Of a stretch of DNA of 9,614 bases, positions 1 to 5,903 are shown piece by piece. Under the pieces are notes generated by a model, which made no database searches, had not been told where the DNA came from, and worked only from the letters and a program-made list of their open reading frames with translations. This stretch comes from Dehalococcoidia bacterium (GTDB lineage: Bacteria; Chloroflexota; Dehalococcoidia; Dehalococcoidales; Fen-1064). The translations under genes and the position numbers were made by a program. Each line of letters begins with the position of its first letter. The first letter of the stretch is position 1. The stretch covers positions 4,385 through 13,998 of the forward strand of contig PMCB01000045.1 of assembly GCA_003153955.1 (NCBI GenBank), written 5' to 3'.

Positions 1-30
1 GGAGCGCGATTCTGGTTAACCCAAAATTAG
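1..30 (+). CDS. C-terminal end of a probable family 5 solute-binding protein (partial)
   Basis: Reading frame 1 from the window edge gives GARFWLTQN and then a TAG stop at 28-30. This resembles the end of the complete solute-binding protein at 323-2212 (ESRFWIDPSQH, then stop): both have an Arg-Phe-Trp followed by a short polar tail. A rho-independent terminator follows about 60 bases later, as it does for the complete gene. The inference is that a paralogous substrate-binding lipoprotein lies immediately upstream in tandem. Only nine residues are visible, so the match could be chance; the frame and stop are certain, the identity is not. Confidence 0.5.
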   Translation, partial: GARFWLTQN

Positions 31-90
31 TAGAAGATTGAAATAATCGAGCATTCCTGCAAACCTCTCCGGGGTAAATAAAACAGATGG

Positions 91-125
91 GGAAGAGGCC
101 GGGTATTTCCGGCCTTCCTTTTTTT
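91..125 (+). terminator. Rho-independent terminator of the upstream gene
   Basis: GGCCGG (97-102) pairs with CCGGCC (109-114) around a six-base loop. GGAA (91-94) can extend the stem with TTCC (115-118) past a two-base bulge. A run of seven T (119-125) follows on the plus strand. It would end the transcript of the partial gene at 1-30 and insulate the next promoter. Confidence 0.8.
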
Positions 126-202
126 ATTACCTATTTCATTTTTAGTTAAATTTGAGATTAAAGACCCGGTGCATTTGCAACAAACACAAACATTTTTCGT
201 GG

Positions 203-231
203 TTGACAAACCCAAATCGCAATGCTAAGAT
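203..231 (+). promoter_or_regulatory. Sigma70-type promoter for the solute-binding protein gene
   Basis: A perfect -35 box TTGACA (203-208) is separated by 17 bases from TAAGAT (226-231). The -10 box is preceded by TGC (223-225), making an extended -10. Transcription would start near 238, leaving a leader of about 85 bases before the GTG at 323. The leader contains a short inverted repeat: ATCATA at 260-265 and TATGAT at 272-277, with a six-base centre. That repeat could be an operator, but nothing else supports it. Confidence 0.75.
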
Positions 232-322
232 TGCTGTAATTTTATCAGACAGGAACAATATCATATGACGTTATGATTAAAAAACAAAAATCCGGAAGCT
301 TTAAATAGAAAAGGAGGAACAG

Positions 323-2212
323 GTGAAAAAAGGGACTCTCTGGTGTTTACTCACTCTTCTCATCGTCGCTTCAATGGTATTAGCTTCCTGCAGTTCATCA
401 ACCACCACAACAGCCGCAACTACAACCTCAACCACAGCCGTTAAAACTACTTCAACAACCTCTTCCGTGCTCGGTCCGACATCCACTACCACCTCCACTA
501 CATCCACACCAATCTCCGTTACCACCACTACTACCGGCACAGGCAACTGGTGGGACACTCTTGGCGCTCCGCAATACGGCGGTATTATGACTATCAATAA
601 TACCGTTAATCCCGGTCTCTGGGACCCGAACGGCGGTTCGATACAGTCATCCCTGGAGTTTCTCTATATGGATTCGCTTTTCGGCTCAGACTGGACTGCC
701 AACCCCTCTGTCCAAAATTACCAGCTGACCTATTATGATGAGACTTATGTGACCGGGGATTTAGCATCCAGTTGGGAATTTACGTCCCCCGGCGTCCTGA
801 CAATACATGTTCGTCATGGGGTCTATTGGCAAAACCTGCCGCCGGTAAACGGCCGCCAGCTGAATTCCGCAGATGTTCTGTTCCATATGAACCGGATGGC
901 CGGTCTCGGCAGCGGGTATACCGCGCCAAACTCCTATTTTGTCAGCGATGCCTGGGTCGCGGCTATTAAAACTGTAACCGCCCCGGATGCCTGGACGGTC
1001 GTGATGACGTTTTCAACTCTCAACCCTGAGTTTATCCTGGAAAACATGGAGGCGCTGGGTTGCGATTGCACAATTGAAAACCCCGAAGCTGTCCAGGCAT
1101 ATACCACGACGACCAACACGCAACTCACTAACTGGCATAATGCCGTCGGCACCGGGCCATTTATATTGACCGACTTTGTTGACAACAGTTCGGCCACCTT
1201 TGTTAGAAATCCCAACTATTGGGCATCCGACGAGCGCCATCCGCAAAACAGGTTGCCCTACGTTAGCACGCTTAAAATCCTCATGATACCCAACCTCGCT
1301 ACCGCAGAAGCAGCCATGCGCGCCGGCAAGATTGACCTCATGGACACAATTCCTGCCTCAGATGCCGCAAACATGAAGAAAACCAATCCTACCATGAACG
1401 AACTTGCGGTACCTCTCGGCAACGGTCTCTGCATTGACCCGCGGGATGATTTGGCGCCTTTTAATAACCTTAATGTCCGGATAGCTTTACAGGAAGCCAT
1501 CAACCTGCCGCAAATTGCCTCTCAATACTTCGGCGGCGGTTGCGACCCTTCTCCGCTTCCATTGACTTCGAGTTTTATGCCGGGCTGGGGCTATCCCTAC
1601 AGCACCTGGCCGTCAACATTGCAGGCTCAGTATGCCTATAATCCGACTAATGCCAAAGCTCTGTTGGCCGCAGCCAACTTCCCCAATGGATTTACTACCG
1701 ATATTACGGTGGATAGTGCCGCACCTTATCAGGACCTCATTCAAATCCTCCAGTCAGAATTTGCTGCGATTAATGTCACTATGTCTATCACGTTAATGCC
1801 GCATCCGCAATTCTCCGCTTTTGTCGTTACCGGGCACCATGAAACCGGCCTGTGTTACCGCACTTCCGGTTCGCTTGGTTTGGGCTATTATCCCATCCGG
1901 CAACTGATGAAATTCCTGACGGGCGGCTCTTCCAATGATATGATGGTCAGCGACCCTAAGATTGACACCTGGTACGCGACCGCGATGAATGCTACCAGCG
2001 TCGACCAGATCAAACAGATAGTTCGTGATGAAAACCTGTACGTGGCACAGCAGAACTACCTGTTAAGCCTGGTTCAGCCGTATGCTTTTTTCCTCTCTCA
2101 ACCCTGGATCAAAGGATTTAACGGCCAATACGGCTCAACCTGCGGGACAGTCGGGCCCCTTCTGGGTTTCGAATACGAATCGCGTTTCTGGATCGACCCC
2201 AGTCAACACTAG
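323..2212 (+). CDS. ABC transporter extracellular solute-binding lipoprotein, family 5 (peptide/nickel type)
   Basis: This is a 629-residue substrate-binding lipoprotein of the SBP_bac_5 (DppA/OppA/NikA) superfamily, expected to be anchored outside the membrane and to hand a ligand to an ABC permease. The GTG start is set by AAGGAGG at 311-317. Residues 1-22 form a lipoprotein signal (MKK, hydrophobic core, lipobox LASC) with Cys23 as the lipidated residue. Residues 24-72 are a Thr/Ser-rich low-complexity tether. The binding domain follows, with family signatures GDLASSWEF (145-153), LTIHVRHGVYW (159-169), GTGPF (276-280) and NPNYW (296-300). Family 5 proteins bind oligopeptides, nickel, sugars or opines; the ligand cannot be read from this sequence. 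No permease or ATPase gene is adjacent. The gene has its own promoter and terminator, so it is probably monocistronic and shares a transporter encoded elsewhere. A likely paralogue ends just upstream. Confidence 0.92.
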   Translation: MKKGTLWCLLTLLIVASMVLASCSSSTTTTAATTTSTTAVKTTSTTSSVLGPTSTTTSTTSTPISVTTTTTGTGNWWDTLGAPQYGGIMTINNTVNPGLWDPNGGSIQSSLEFLYMDSLFGSDWTANPSVQNYQLTYYDETYVTGDLASSWEFTSPGVLTIHVRHGVYWQNLPPVNGRQLNSADVLFHMNRMAGLGSGYTAPNSYFVSDAWVAAIKTVTAPDAWTVVMTFSTLNPEFILENMEALGCDCTIENPEAVQAYTTTTNTQLTNWHNAVGTGPFILTDFVDNSSATFVRNPNYWASDERHPQNRLPYVSTLKILMIPNLATAEAAMRAGKIDLMDTIPASDAANMKKTNPTMNELAVPLGNGLCIDPRDDLAPFNNLNVRIALQEAINLPQIASQYFGGGCDPSPLPLTSSFMPGWGYPYSTWPSTLQAQYAYNPTNAKALLAAANFPNGFTTDITVDSAAPYQDLIQILQSEFAAINVTMSITLMPHPQFSAFVVTGHHETGLCYRTSGSLGLGYYPIRQLMKFLTGGSSNDMMVSDPKIDTWYATAMNATSVDQIKQIVRDENLYVAQQNYLLSLVQPYAFFLSQPWIKGFNGQYGSTCGTVGPLLGFEYESRFWIDPSQH

Positions 2213-2234
2213 AGCATAGGCTATATTAATAGAT

Positions 2235-2268
2235 AAAAGAGAGGCCGGAGTTACCGGCCTCTCTTTTT
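2235..2268 (+). terminator. Bidirectional rho-independent terminator between convergent genes
   Basis: GAGAGGCCGG (2239-2248) pairs perfectly with CCGGCCTCTC (2254-2263) around loop AGTTA. AAAA (2235-2238) on one side and TTTTT (2264-2268) on the other extend the stem and provide a U-run on either strand. It serves the plus-strand solute-binding gene ending at 2212 and probably also the minus-strand gene ending at 2300. Its core GGCCGG/CCGGCC is the same as that of the terminator at 91-125. Confidence 0.88.
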
Positions 2269-2299
2269 GTTTAATGTCCAACGTCTTTTATATAATTAA

Positions 2300-2617
2300 T
2301 TATGCCGTCAGCGTGTAAGCCTCTTTCAGCCAGCCTAACAGCTCTTTGTTGATATCTTCAGCCTTCTCTATTTTAACCCGGTTATGAAACCGGTGAGCCG
2401 AGACTTGCTCTTGTTCCACAACCCGGGCGCTTTTGATCGGTGCGGCGGAAACGATATTAAGGATGAAATATTGTTTGCGGGGATGGACTCCTGCAAAGGC
2501 AGCGCCGCCTTTAATATGGAACGAAGTTTTTTTCTCTTCCACGGTGATTTCCCCGAATTTATTTACTTCGGTAATTAATCTCCGGTATAAATCGTTTACT
2601 TCGGGTGTCAATTCCAT
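2300..2617 (-). CDS. DUF5655 domain protein
   Basis: This is a 105-residue soluble protein with no signal peptide or membrane segment. It resembles the DUF5655 family. The pattern is an N-terminal helix (about residues 6-20), then strands around TVEEKKTSFHIKGGAAFAGV (25-44), then the basic PRKQYFILNI stretch (46-55) and a conserved HRFHNRVKI segment (75-83). It ends with a Leu/Trp-rich helix (about 88-101: DINKELLGWLKEAY). It is close to the whole domain length, so it is a stand-alone domain. The biochemical function of the family is unknown to me. The ATG is preceded by GCGAGG at suitable spacing on the minus strand. It is transcribed from its own promoter (2673-2701) and faces the solute-binding gene convergently, so context does not suggest a role. 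Confidence 0.82.
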   Translation of the reverse strand: MELTPEVNDLYRRLITEVNKFGEITVEEKKTSFHIKGGAAFAGVHPRKQYFILNIVSAAPIKSARVVEQEQVSAHRFHNRVKIEKAEDINKELLGWLKEAYTLTA

Positions 2618-2672
2618 ACTTTAACCTCGCGGCTCGGATATCGGATATTAGTTTTATCCCGGCCGTAAAAAG

Positions 2673-2701
2673 ATAATAATCCAATCATATCTGACTGTCA
2701 A
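2673..2701 (-). promoter_or_regulatory. Sigma70-type promoter for the DUF5655 gene
   Basis: Read on the minus strand, TTGACA (2701-2696) is followed after 17 bases by TATTAT (2678-2673), five of six matches to the -10 consensus. Transcription would start near 2667, giving a leader of about 50 bases. A perfect 12-base palindrome, CAATTATAATTG (2699-2710), overlaps the upstream edge of the -35 box and could be a regulator site. A short direct repeat TCGGATA (2634-2640 and 2641-2647) lies in the leader. Confidence 0.7.
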
Positions 2702-2754
2702 TTATAATTGAATTAAAGCATTATCCGCCTATTCCGGTTATGGAATGCCGAAGC

Positions 2755-2794
2755 AAAAAAAAGGAGATATTTCTTTATCAAAGAAATACCTCCT
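2755..2794 (-). terminator. Rho-independent terminator of the aldo/keto reductase gene
   Basis: A long hairpin has 15-base arms at 2762-2776 and 2780-2794 with one G-U type mismatch and a three-base loop. On the minus strand it is followed by eight T (complement of the A-run 2755-2762). It sits 30 bases after the aldo/keto reductase stop codon and separates that gene from the DUF5655 promoter. Confidence 0.88.
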
Positions 2795-2823
2795 GATTAA
2801 CAGGAAACTTGCTGCGGGCGAAC

Positions 2824-3969
2824 TTATTCTTTCGCCGTCAGGAATTCGTGCGCTTTCTCCAACAAATCCGGTATCGCCAACTTTTGAGGGCATTTATCTA
2901 CGCACTGGTCGCATTTAGTGCATTTATCCGCCCGGTGTTCTTTAAACCTGCCCGGAAAATTGTACATCCGGCGCTGTTCGGCGACGTTATTATAAATCAT
3001 CGCTTCGTTGTAGGACTCAAAAACACGGGGGATATCGACATCATTGGGACACGGCATGCAATATCTGCACCCGGTGCAGGCAACGGCCGTTAATGAAACA
3101 TAAGCATCCCTGGCTTTACCGATCAATGCCAGCTCGTCTGATGTCAGGTTTCCGGGCTGCGAATGCTCGGCATAAGCCAAATTTTCAATTACCTGCTCCA
3201 TATTGCCCATCCCGCTCAACGCCGTGGCAACTTCCGGATGGTTCCAAACCCAGCGCAGCGCCCATTCCGCGGGCGTCCTTTTTACCGGTGCGCTTGCCCA
3301 TATTTTCTCTACTTTTTCCGGGGGTTTTGCCAGTCGCCCGCCGCGAATCGGCTCCATCACCACCACTGCCAACCCTTTTTTATGAGCGTATTCCAGCCCT
3401 TCGGTGCCCGCCTGGGTCTGTTCATCCATATAATTGTATTGAATCTGCGTCATCGTCCAGTTATCGTAATCGTCGATAATTTCCTGAAACACATTATATT
3501 CGTCATGGAATGAGAATCCCAGATGGCCGATTTTTCCCTCTGCTATTTTGCGTTCCGCCCACTTCAACACACCGAAATCGCGGACTTTTGGCCATTCTGT
3601 TTTGTTTAGGCCGTGTAACAGATAAAAATCAATTTTATTAGTTTGTAATCGGGTTATTTGTTCGTTAAACAACCGGTCAATATCTTGCTCTACATGCACG
3701 TCTCCACACGGTAACTTGGTGGCAATCCTGACTTTTTCACGATAACCGTCTCGCATGGCTTTGGCCACCAGAACTTCGCTGTTGCCGCGATGGTAGAAAT
3801 AAGCCGAATCGATATAATTGACGCCGTGGTCGATGGCAAAACGTATCATTTTGATCGATTCCGGTTCGTCAATGACGGCATGGTCTCCGTTAATCACCGG
3901 CAACCGCATCGCTCCGAATCCCAGTGCTGAAACTTTCCAATCCAACTTGCCAAACTTACGATATTTCAT
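2824..3969 (-). CDS. Aldo/keto reductase with two C-terminal ferredoxin-type 4Fe-4S motifs
   Basis: This 381-residue cytoplasmic oxidoreductase belongs to the aldo/keto reductase group that carries a ferredoxin-like tail (COG1453 type). The TIM-barrel part shows GFGAMRLP (17-24) and the catalytic tetrad Asp54, Tyr59 (in DSAYFYHRGNSE), Lys85 (ATKLP) and His119 (LLHGL). The tail has CTGCRYCMPC (Cys298, 301, 304, 307) followed by PNDVDIP, and CTKCDQCVDKCP (Cys350, 353, 356, 360), consistent with two 4Fe-4S clusters. The family uses NAD(P)H, and the clusters suggest electron exchange with another partner; the substrate is unknown. I place the start at the internal ATG (3967-3969) because GGAGGAG lies just upstream of it and the protein then begins MKYRKFGK, as is usual. 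An in-frame ATG at 4023 would add 18 residues without family support. It appears to be transcribed alone. Confidence 0.92.
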   Translation of the reverse strand: MKYRKFGKLDWKVSALGFGAMRLPVINGDHAVIDEPESIKMIRFAIDHGVNYIDSAYFYHRGNSEVLVAKAMRDGYREKVRIATKLPCGDVHVEQDIDRLFNEQITRLQTNKIDFYLLHGLNKTEWPKVRDFGVLKWAERKIAEGKIGHLGFSFHDEYNVFQEIIDDYDNWTMTQIQYNYMDEQTQAGTEGLEYAHKKGLAVVVMEPIRGGRLAKPPEKVEKIWASAPVKRTPAEWALRWVWNHPEVATALSGMGNMEQVIENLAYAEHSQPGNLTSDELALIGKARDAYVSLTAVACTGCRYCMPCPNDVDIPRVFESYNEAMIYNNVAEQRRMYNFPGRFKEHRADKCTKCDQCVDKCPQKLAIPDLLEKAHEFLTAKE

Positions 3970-4035
3970 TTCTCCACTCCTCCAATATTTTCCGGCGCGT
4001 AGTTTGTTCAAGAAATAAGACAATTGCTAAATACT

Positions 4036-4064
4036 AATATATTAAGCTAATAAACAATAAACAA
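4036..4064 (-). promoter_or_regulatory. Possible promoter for the aldo/keto reductase gene
   Basis: On the minus strand TTGTTT (4064-4059) is followed after 17 bases by TATATT (4041-4036). The -10 box is a five of six match, the -35 box only three of six. The surrounding sequence is AT-rich, so chance matches are likely. The position, between the preceding gene's terminator and the start at 3969, fits a separate transcript. Confidence 0.4.
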
Positions 4065-4080
4065 AATGCGCTGTATTCTG

Positions 4081-4118
4081 AAAAAAGGGATGATGCGTGT
4101 CTTTCAACACGCACCATC
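4081..4118 (-). terminator. Rho-independent terminator of the D-2-hydroxyacid dehydrogenase gene
   Basis: Twelve-base arms at 4089-4100 and 4107-4118 pair with a single G-U type mismatch (GCGTGT with ACACGC at the core) around a six-base loop. On the minus strand the hairpin is followed by CCC and six T (complement of 4081-4086). It lies 35 bases past the dehydrogenase stop, so that gene is probably not cotranscribed with the aldo/keto reductase. Confidence 0.85.
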
Positions 4119-4152
4119 TTCTTTTCTATAATAACTATACTATTATTGGACC

Positions 4153-5172
4153 CTAGACTAATTTTACCCTGGGTGTAATTGATTTGTTCACTACGTTCTT
4201 GGGTAATTTACCGGTCAGGACTCTCGCCACTTCCAGCGCGATATTTATCGGGGCCAGATCGAAAGCGGGAGTTGAATATGAAGCGGAATGCGGCAGTAGC
4301 ACCACATTTTCCATCTTCATTAAAGGACTTTCCTTAGGCAGCGGTTCAGTCTCAAAGACATCAAGACCGGCGCCGGCTATCTTCTTTTCCTGGAGTGCCT
4401 TAACCAGGGCTGGTTCTTCAACTACCTTACCGCGTGAAGTATTGATTAAAAATGCGCTCGGTTTCATTTGCGCGAATGCTTTTTCATTCATCATGTGGAA
4501 ACTGGTGTCATTCAGGTCGGGATGCAGTGAAACATAATCGCATTTCAAGACCTCTTCAAAACTCGTCAGCTTGATTCCGCTTTCCGCGGCCAGCCACGGG
4601 TGCATAATGTAGGGGTCGTAACCAATTACTTTCAAACCGAAACATTGTGCTTTTCTGGAGACCATTCTGCCGATGGCGCCGCAGCCGACGATACCTAAAG
4701 TCTGTCCGTAGACTGAACCCATCCAGGGCTGCGCTTTCTTCGCTTCGGCCCAGCGGCCTTCCCGTACCATCCCGTCCAGCAGCTTAACCTTCTTGGCGCA
4801 ATCCAGCAGTAAAGTCAGCGCGTGGTTCGAGACCTCTTCGATACACCATTCGAATGAGGGGTTGTTTACCACCAGAATATTATTTTCAGTCGCGGCCTTG
4901 ACATCGATCATGTCGTAACCCACGCTTTGGCACATCACTGCGATGCATTTGGGGGCCGCTTCGAGAATCCAGCGGGAAACAGGCACGCTGCCTAATAATA
5001 TAACATCCGCGTCTTTGGCGGCAGCGATGACATCGTTTTTGTTGGTGTCGTAAACTTCAACCAGCTCGGCGTTTACTTTAGCAAATTCTTCATTTTCCCG
5101 CGTCGCAGCGCCGGGACCAACCATAATACTGCCTACTTTCATTACTTTTAAAATTTTGTATTTCTTGGCCAC
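4153..5172 (-). CDS. NAD-dependent D-isomer-specific 2-hydroxyacid dehydrogenase
   Basis: This 339-residue cytoplasmic dehydrogenase belongs to the D-2-hydroxyacid family (phosphoglycerate, glyoxylate/hydroxypyruvate, D-lactate dehydrogenases). These interconvert a 2-oxoacid and a D-2-hydroxyacid with NAD(P). The Rossmann motif GCGAIG (163-168) is followed by Asp186 in VIGYDPY, which favours NAD over NADP. Catalytic residues are Arg247 (NTSRGKVV), Glu276 (DVFETEP) and His295 (LLPHSAS). The substrate loop region is SVGYDMIDV (83-91). Length is typical of the short members without an ACT regulatory domain, so it is not a full-length serine-pathway SerA of the long type. The exact substrate is not determined. 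The start is GTG with AAGGAG eight bases upstream. A promoter at 5222-5251 and a terminator at 4081-4118 make it a single-gene transcript, divergent from the sodium-pump genes. Confidence 0.92.
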   Translation of the reverse strand: MAKKYKILKVMKVGSIMVGPGAATRENEEFAKVNAELVEVYDTNKNDVIAAAKDADVILLGSVPVSRWILEAAPKCIAVMCQSVGYDMIDVKAATENNILVVNNPSFEWCIEEVSNHALTLLLDCAKKVKLLDGMVREGRWAEAKKAQPWMGSVYGQTLGIVGCGAIGRMVSRKAQCFGLKVIGYDPYIMHPWLAAESGIKLTSFEEVLKCDYVSLHPDLNDTSFHMMNEKAFAQMKPSAFLINTSRGKVVEEPALVKALQEKKIAGAGLDVFETEPLPKESPLMKMENVVLLPHSASYSTPAFDLAPINIALEVARVLTGKLPKNVVNKSITPRVKLV

Positions 5173-5221
5173 TATTTAATCTCCTTATTCCTTGTTTTTT
5201 AATCGATACTGTAACAGCTAA

Positions 5222-5251
5222 ATTCTAGCACTTATCCCTGAATCGTCGCAA
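5222..5251 (-). promoter_or_regulatory. Extended -10 promoter for the dehydrogenase gene
   Basis: On the minus strand TAGAAT (5227-5222) is preceded directly by TGC (extended -10). Upstream, after an 18-base spacer, is TTGCGA (5251-5246). Transcription would start near 5215, giving a leader of about 43 bases. The TGC-plus-hexamer form matches the promoters at 203-231 and 9367-9375. Confidence 0.55.
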
Positions 5252-5328
5252 ACCTAACCGCTATTCCGATTCTAATCGCATCCATATTTGTTCCTTTCGA
5301 TGGAAAGTTAAATAGCAGCTGAAAAGAA

Positions 5329-5359
5329 AAAACACCCGGGGCTCACTGCCGGGTGTTTT
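5329..5359. terminator. Isolated bidirectional terminator-like hairpin
   Basis: AAAACACCCGG (5329-5339) pairs perfectly with CCGGGTGTTTT (5349-5359) around a nine-base loop. An A-rich run to the left (5322-5332) gives a long U-rich tail on the minus strand; on the plus strand the tail is TTTT then ATCT. No recognisable gene ends at it on either strand, so it may be a remnant, the end of a small RNA, or an insulator between the divergent transcripts. Confidence 0.7.
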
Positions 5360-5540
5360 ATCTAAAGGAGTATGAAATGAAAAGTTATTTTTATTATGGA
5401 TTATCGGAAAATTTATCGCAATAGTACTTTCGTAGAACCTCTTTTTCATTACTAATGGTGGGTATTGACTGATCTTTCATCTGAAATTGGCATTGCTTGA
5501 ATTCAGATATAGTGAATAATGAATGCATTGTTATTAAAGT

Positions 5541-5570
5541 TTGACAGCAAACAGCTAAGAGTCCTACCAT
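5541..5570 (+). promoter_or_regulatory. Probable promoter for the sodium-pump subunit genes
   Basis: A perfect TTGACA (5541-5546) is followed after 18 bases by TACCAT (5565-5570), four of six matches to the -10 box. Transcription would start near 5577, about 27 bases before the TTG start at 5604. The weak -10 box keeps confidence moderate; an alternative AT-rich start region exists around 5500-5520. Confidence 0.45.
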
Positions 5571-5603
5571 ATCTACTATATATCACCAACGCGGGAGGCA
5601 AAT

Positions 5604-5750
5604 TTGAAAGACTTGTCGTTCGGGCTGACGATGACCTTTTGGGGTATGGGCGTTACCCTGTTCACTTTGGGTTTGCTGATACTTATCATTCATTTGATGA
5701 ACAGGCTGTATCCCTTTAAAAAAGAAAACGAGGATGATAAAAAGGAATAG
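5604..5750 (+). CDS. oadG: Small OadG-like gamma subunit of a sodium-pump decarboxylase
   Basis: A 48-residue protein begins at a TTG codon set by a strong ribosome-binding site, GGGAGG (5593-5598), five bases upstream. It has one membrane helix (about residues 12-33) with the OadG-family pattern GLTMTFWGMGVTLFTLGLLI (7-26), then a short charged cytoplasmic tail rich in Lys, Glu and Asp (39-48). In decarboxylase Na+ pumps the gamma subunit anchors and assembles the carboxyltransferase alpha subunit with the membrane beta subunit. The beta-type gene lies 153 bases downstream, which strongly supports the call. It is shorter than the roughly 80-residue classical OadG and lacks its extended C-terminal domain. 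The symbol denotes the family only: the pump substrate (oxaloacetate, methylmalonyl-CoA, glutaconyl-CoA, malonate) is not shown. There is no alpha subunit or biotin carrier in this window. Confidence 0.8.
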   Translation: MKDLSFGLTMTFWGMGVTLFTLGLLILIIHLMNRLYPFKKENEDDKKE

Positions 5751-5780
5751 TACCTATTTGTGGAAATCAGTCTTATATTT

Positions 5781-5815
5781 CCTCGCCCCTTGGGGGAGAG
5801 GATTAAGGTGAGGGG
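5781..5815. repeat. Short palindromic intergenic repeat between the gamma and beta genes
   Basis: CCTCGCCCC (5781-5789) faces GGGGAGAGG (5793-5801) as an imperfect inverted repeat with one mismatch. A trailing GATTAAGGTGAGGGG (5801-5815) carries a further GTGAGGGG word. This C/G-rich unit resembles small repeats scattered between genes in many environmental bacterial genomes. It has no T-run and so is not a terminator, though its hairpin could affect translation or stability of the downstream gene. Confidence 0.6.
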
Positions 5816-5903
5816 TAACTCATCTTTACAAAATTATTGAAGCTTGGACTTATGCAATTAATAACTAGTACTTCTGCGGTTAATATGAAAAAAGGGATAA
5901 TTA

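Larger units (their letters stand above)
5173..5603. other. Divergent intergenic region of 431 bp, no supported gene
   Basis: The spacer lies between the minus-strand dehydrogenase and the plus-strand OadG-like gene. It contains the dehydrogenase promoter, an isolated hairpin at 5329-5359, and a plus-strand promoter near the right end. Just after the hairpin is a well-formed ribosome-binding site (AAGGAG, 5365-5370) ahead of a 15-codon frame, ATG 5377 to TAG 5424. Its product would be MKSYFYYGLSENLSQ; I recognise nothing in it. Longer frames here look like chance: no good start and no family resemblance. Confidence 0.6.

Noticed and set aside
301..597. 98-residue minus-strand frame, very rich in Val
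   Set aside because: It is the antisense of the Thr/Ser tether of the solute-binding protein; its Val/Glu repetition is the complement of ACC/ACT codons, and it has no ribosome-binding site.
3093..3513. Plus-strand frames of 116-128 residues within the aldo/keto reductase gene
   Set aside because: They are antisense to the reductase, whose catalytic tetrad and cysteine clusters are intact, and lack ribosome-binding sites.
5261..5449. 62-residue minus-strand frame across the isolated hairpin
   Set aside because: It runs through both arms of the terminator-like hairpin, has no convincing ribosome-binding site, and shows no family resemblance.
5173..5603. Possible riboswitch in the divergent spacer
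   Set aside because: Apart from one simple hairpin I see no conserved multi-helix core of a known riboswitch class, and the hairpin lies too far from either start codon to be a clear expression platform.
5519..5719. 66-residue plus-strand frame starting with ATG
   Set aside because: It overlaps the TTG-started OadG-like gene in another frame; the latter has a strong ribosome-binding site and clear family pattern, while this one resembles nothing.
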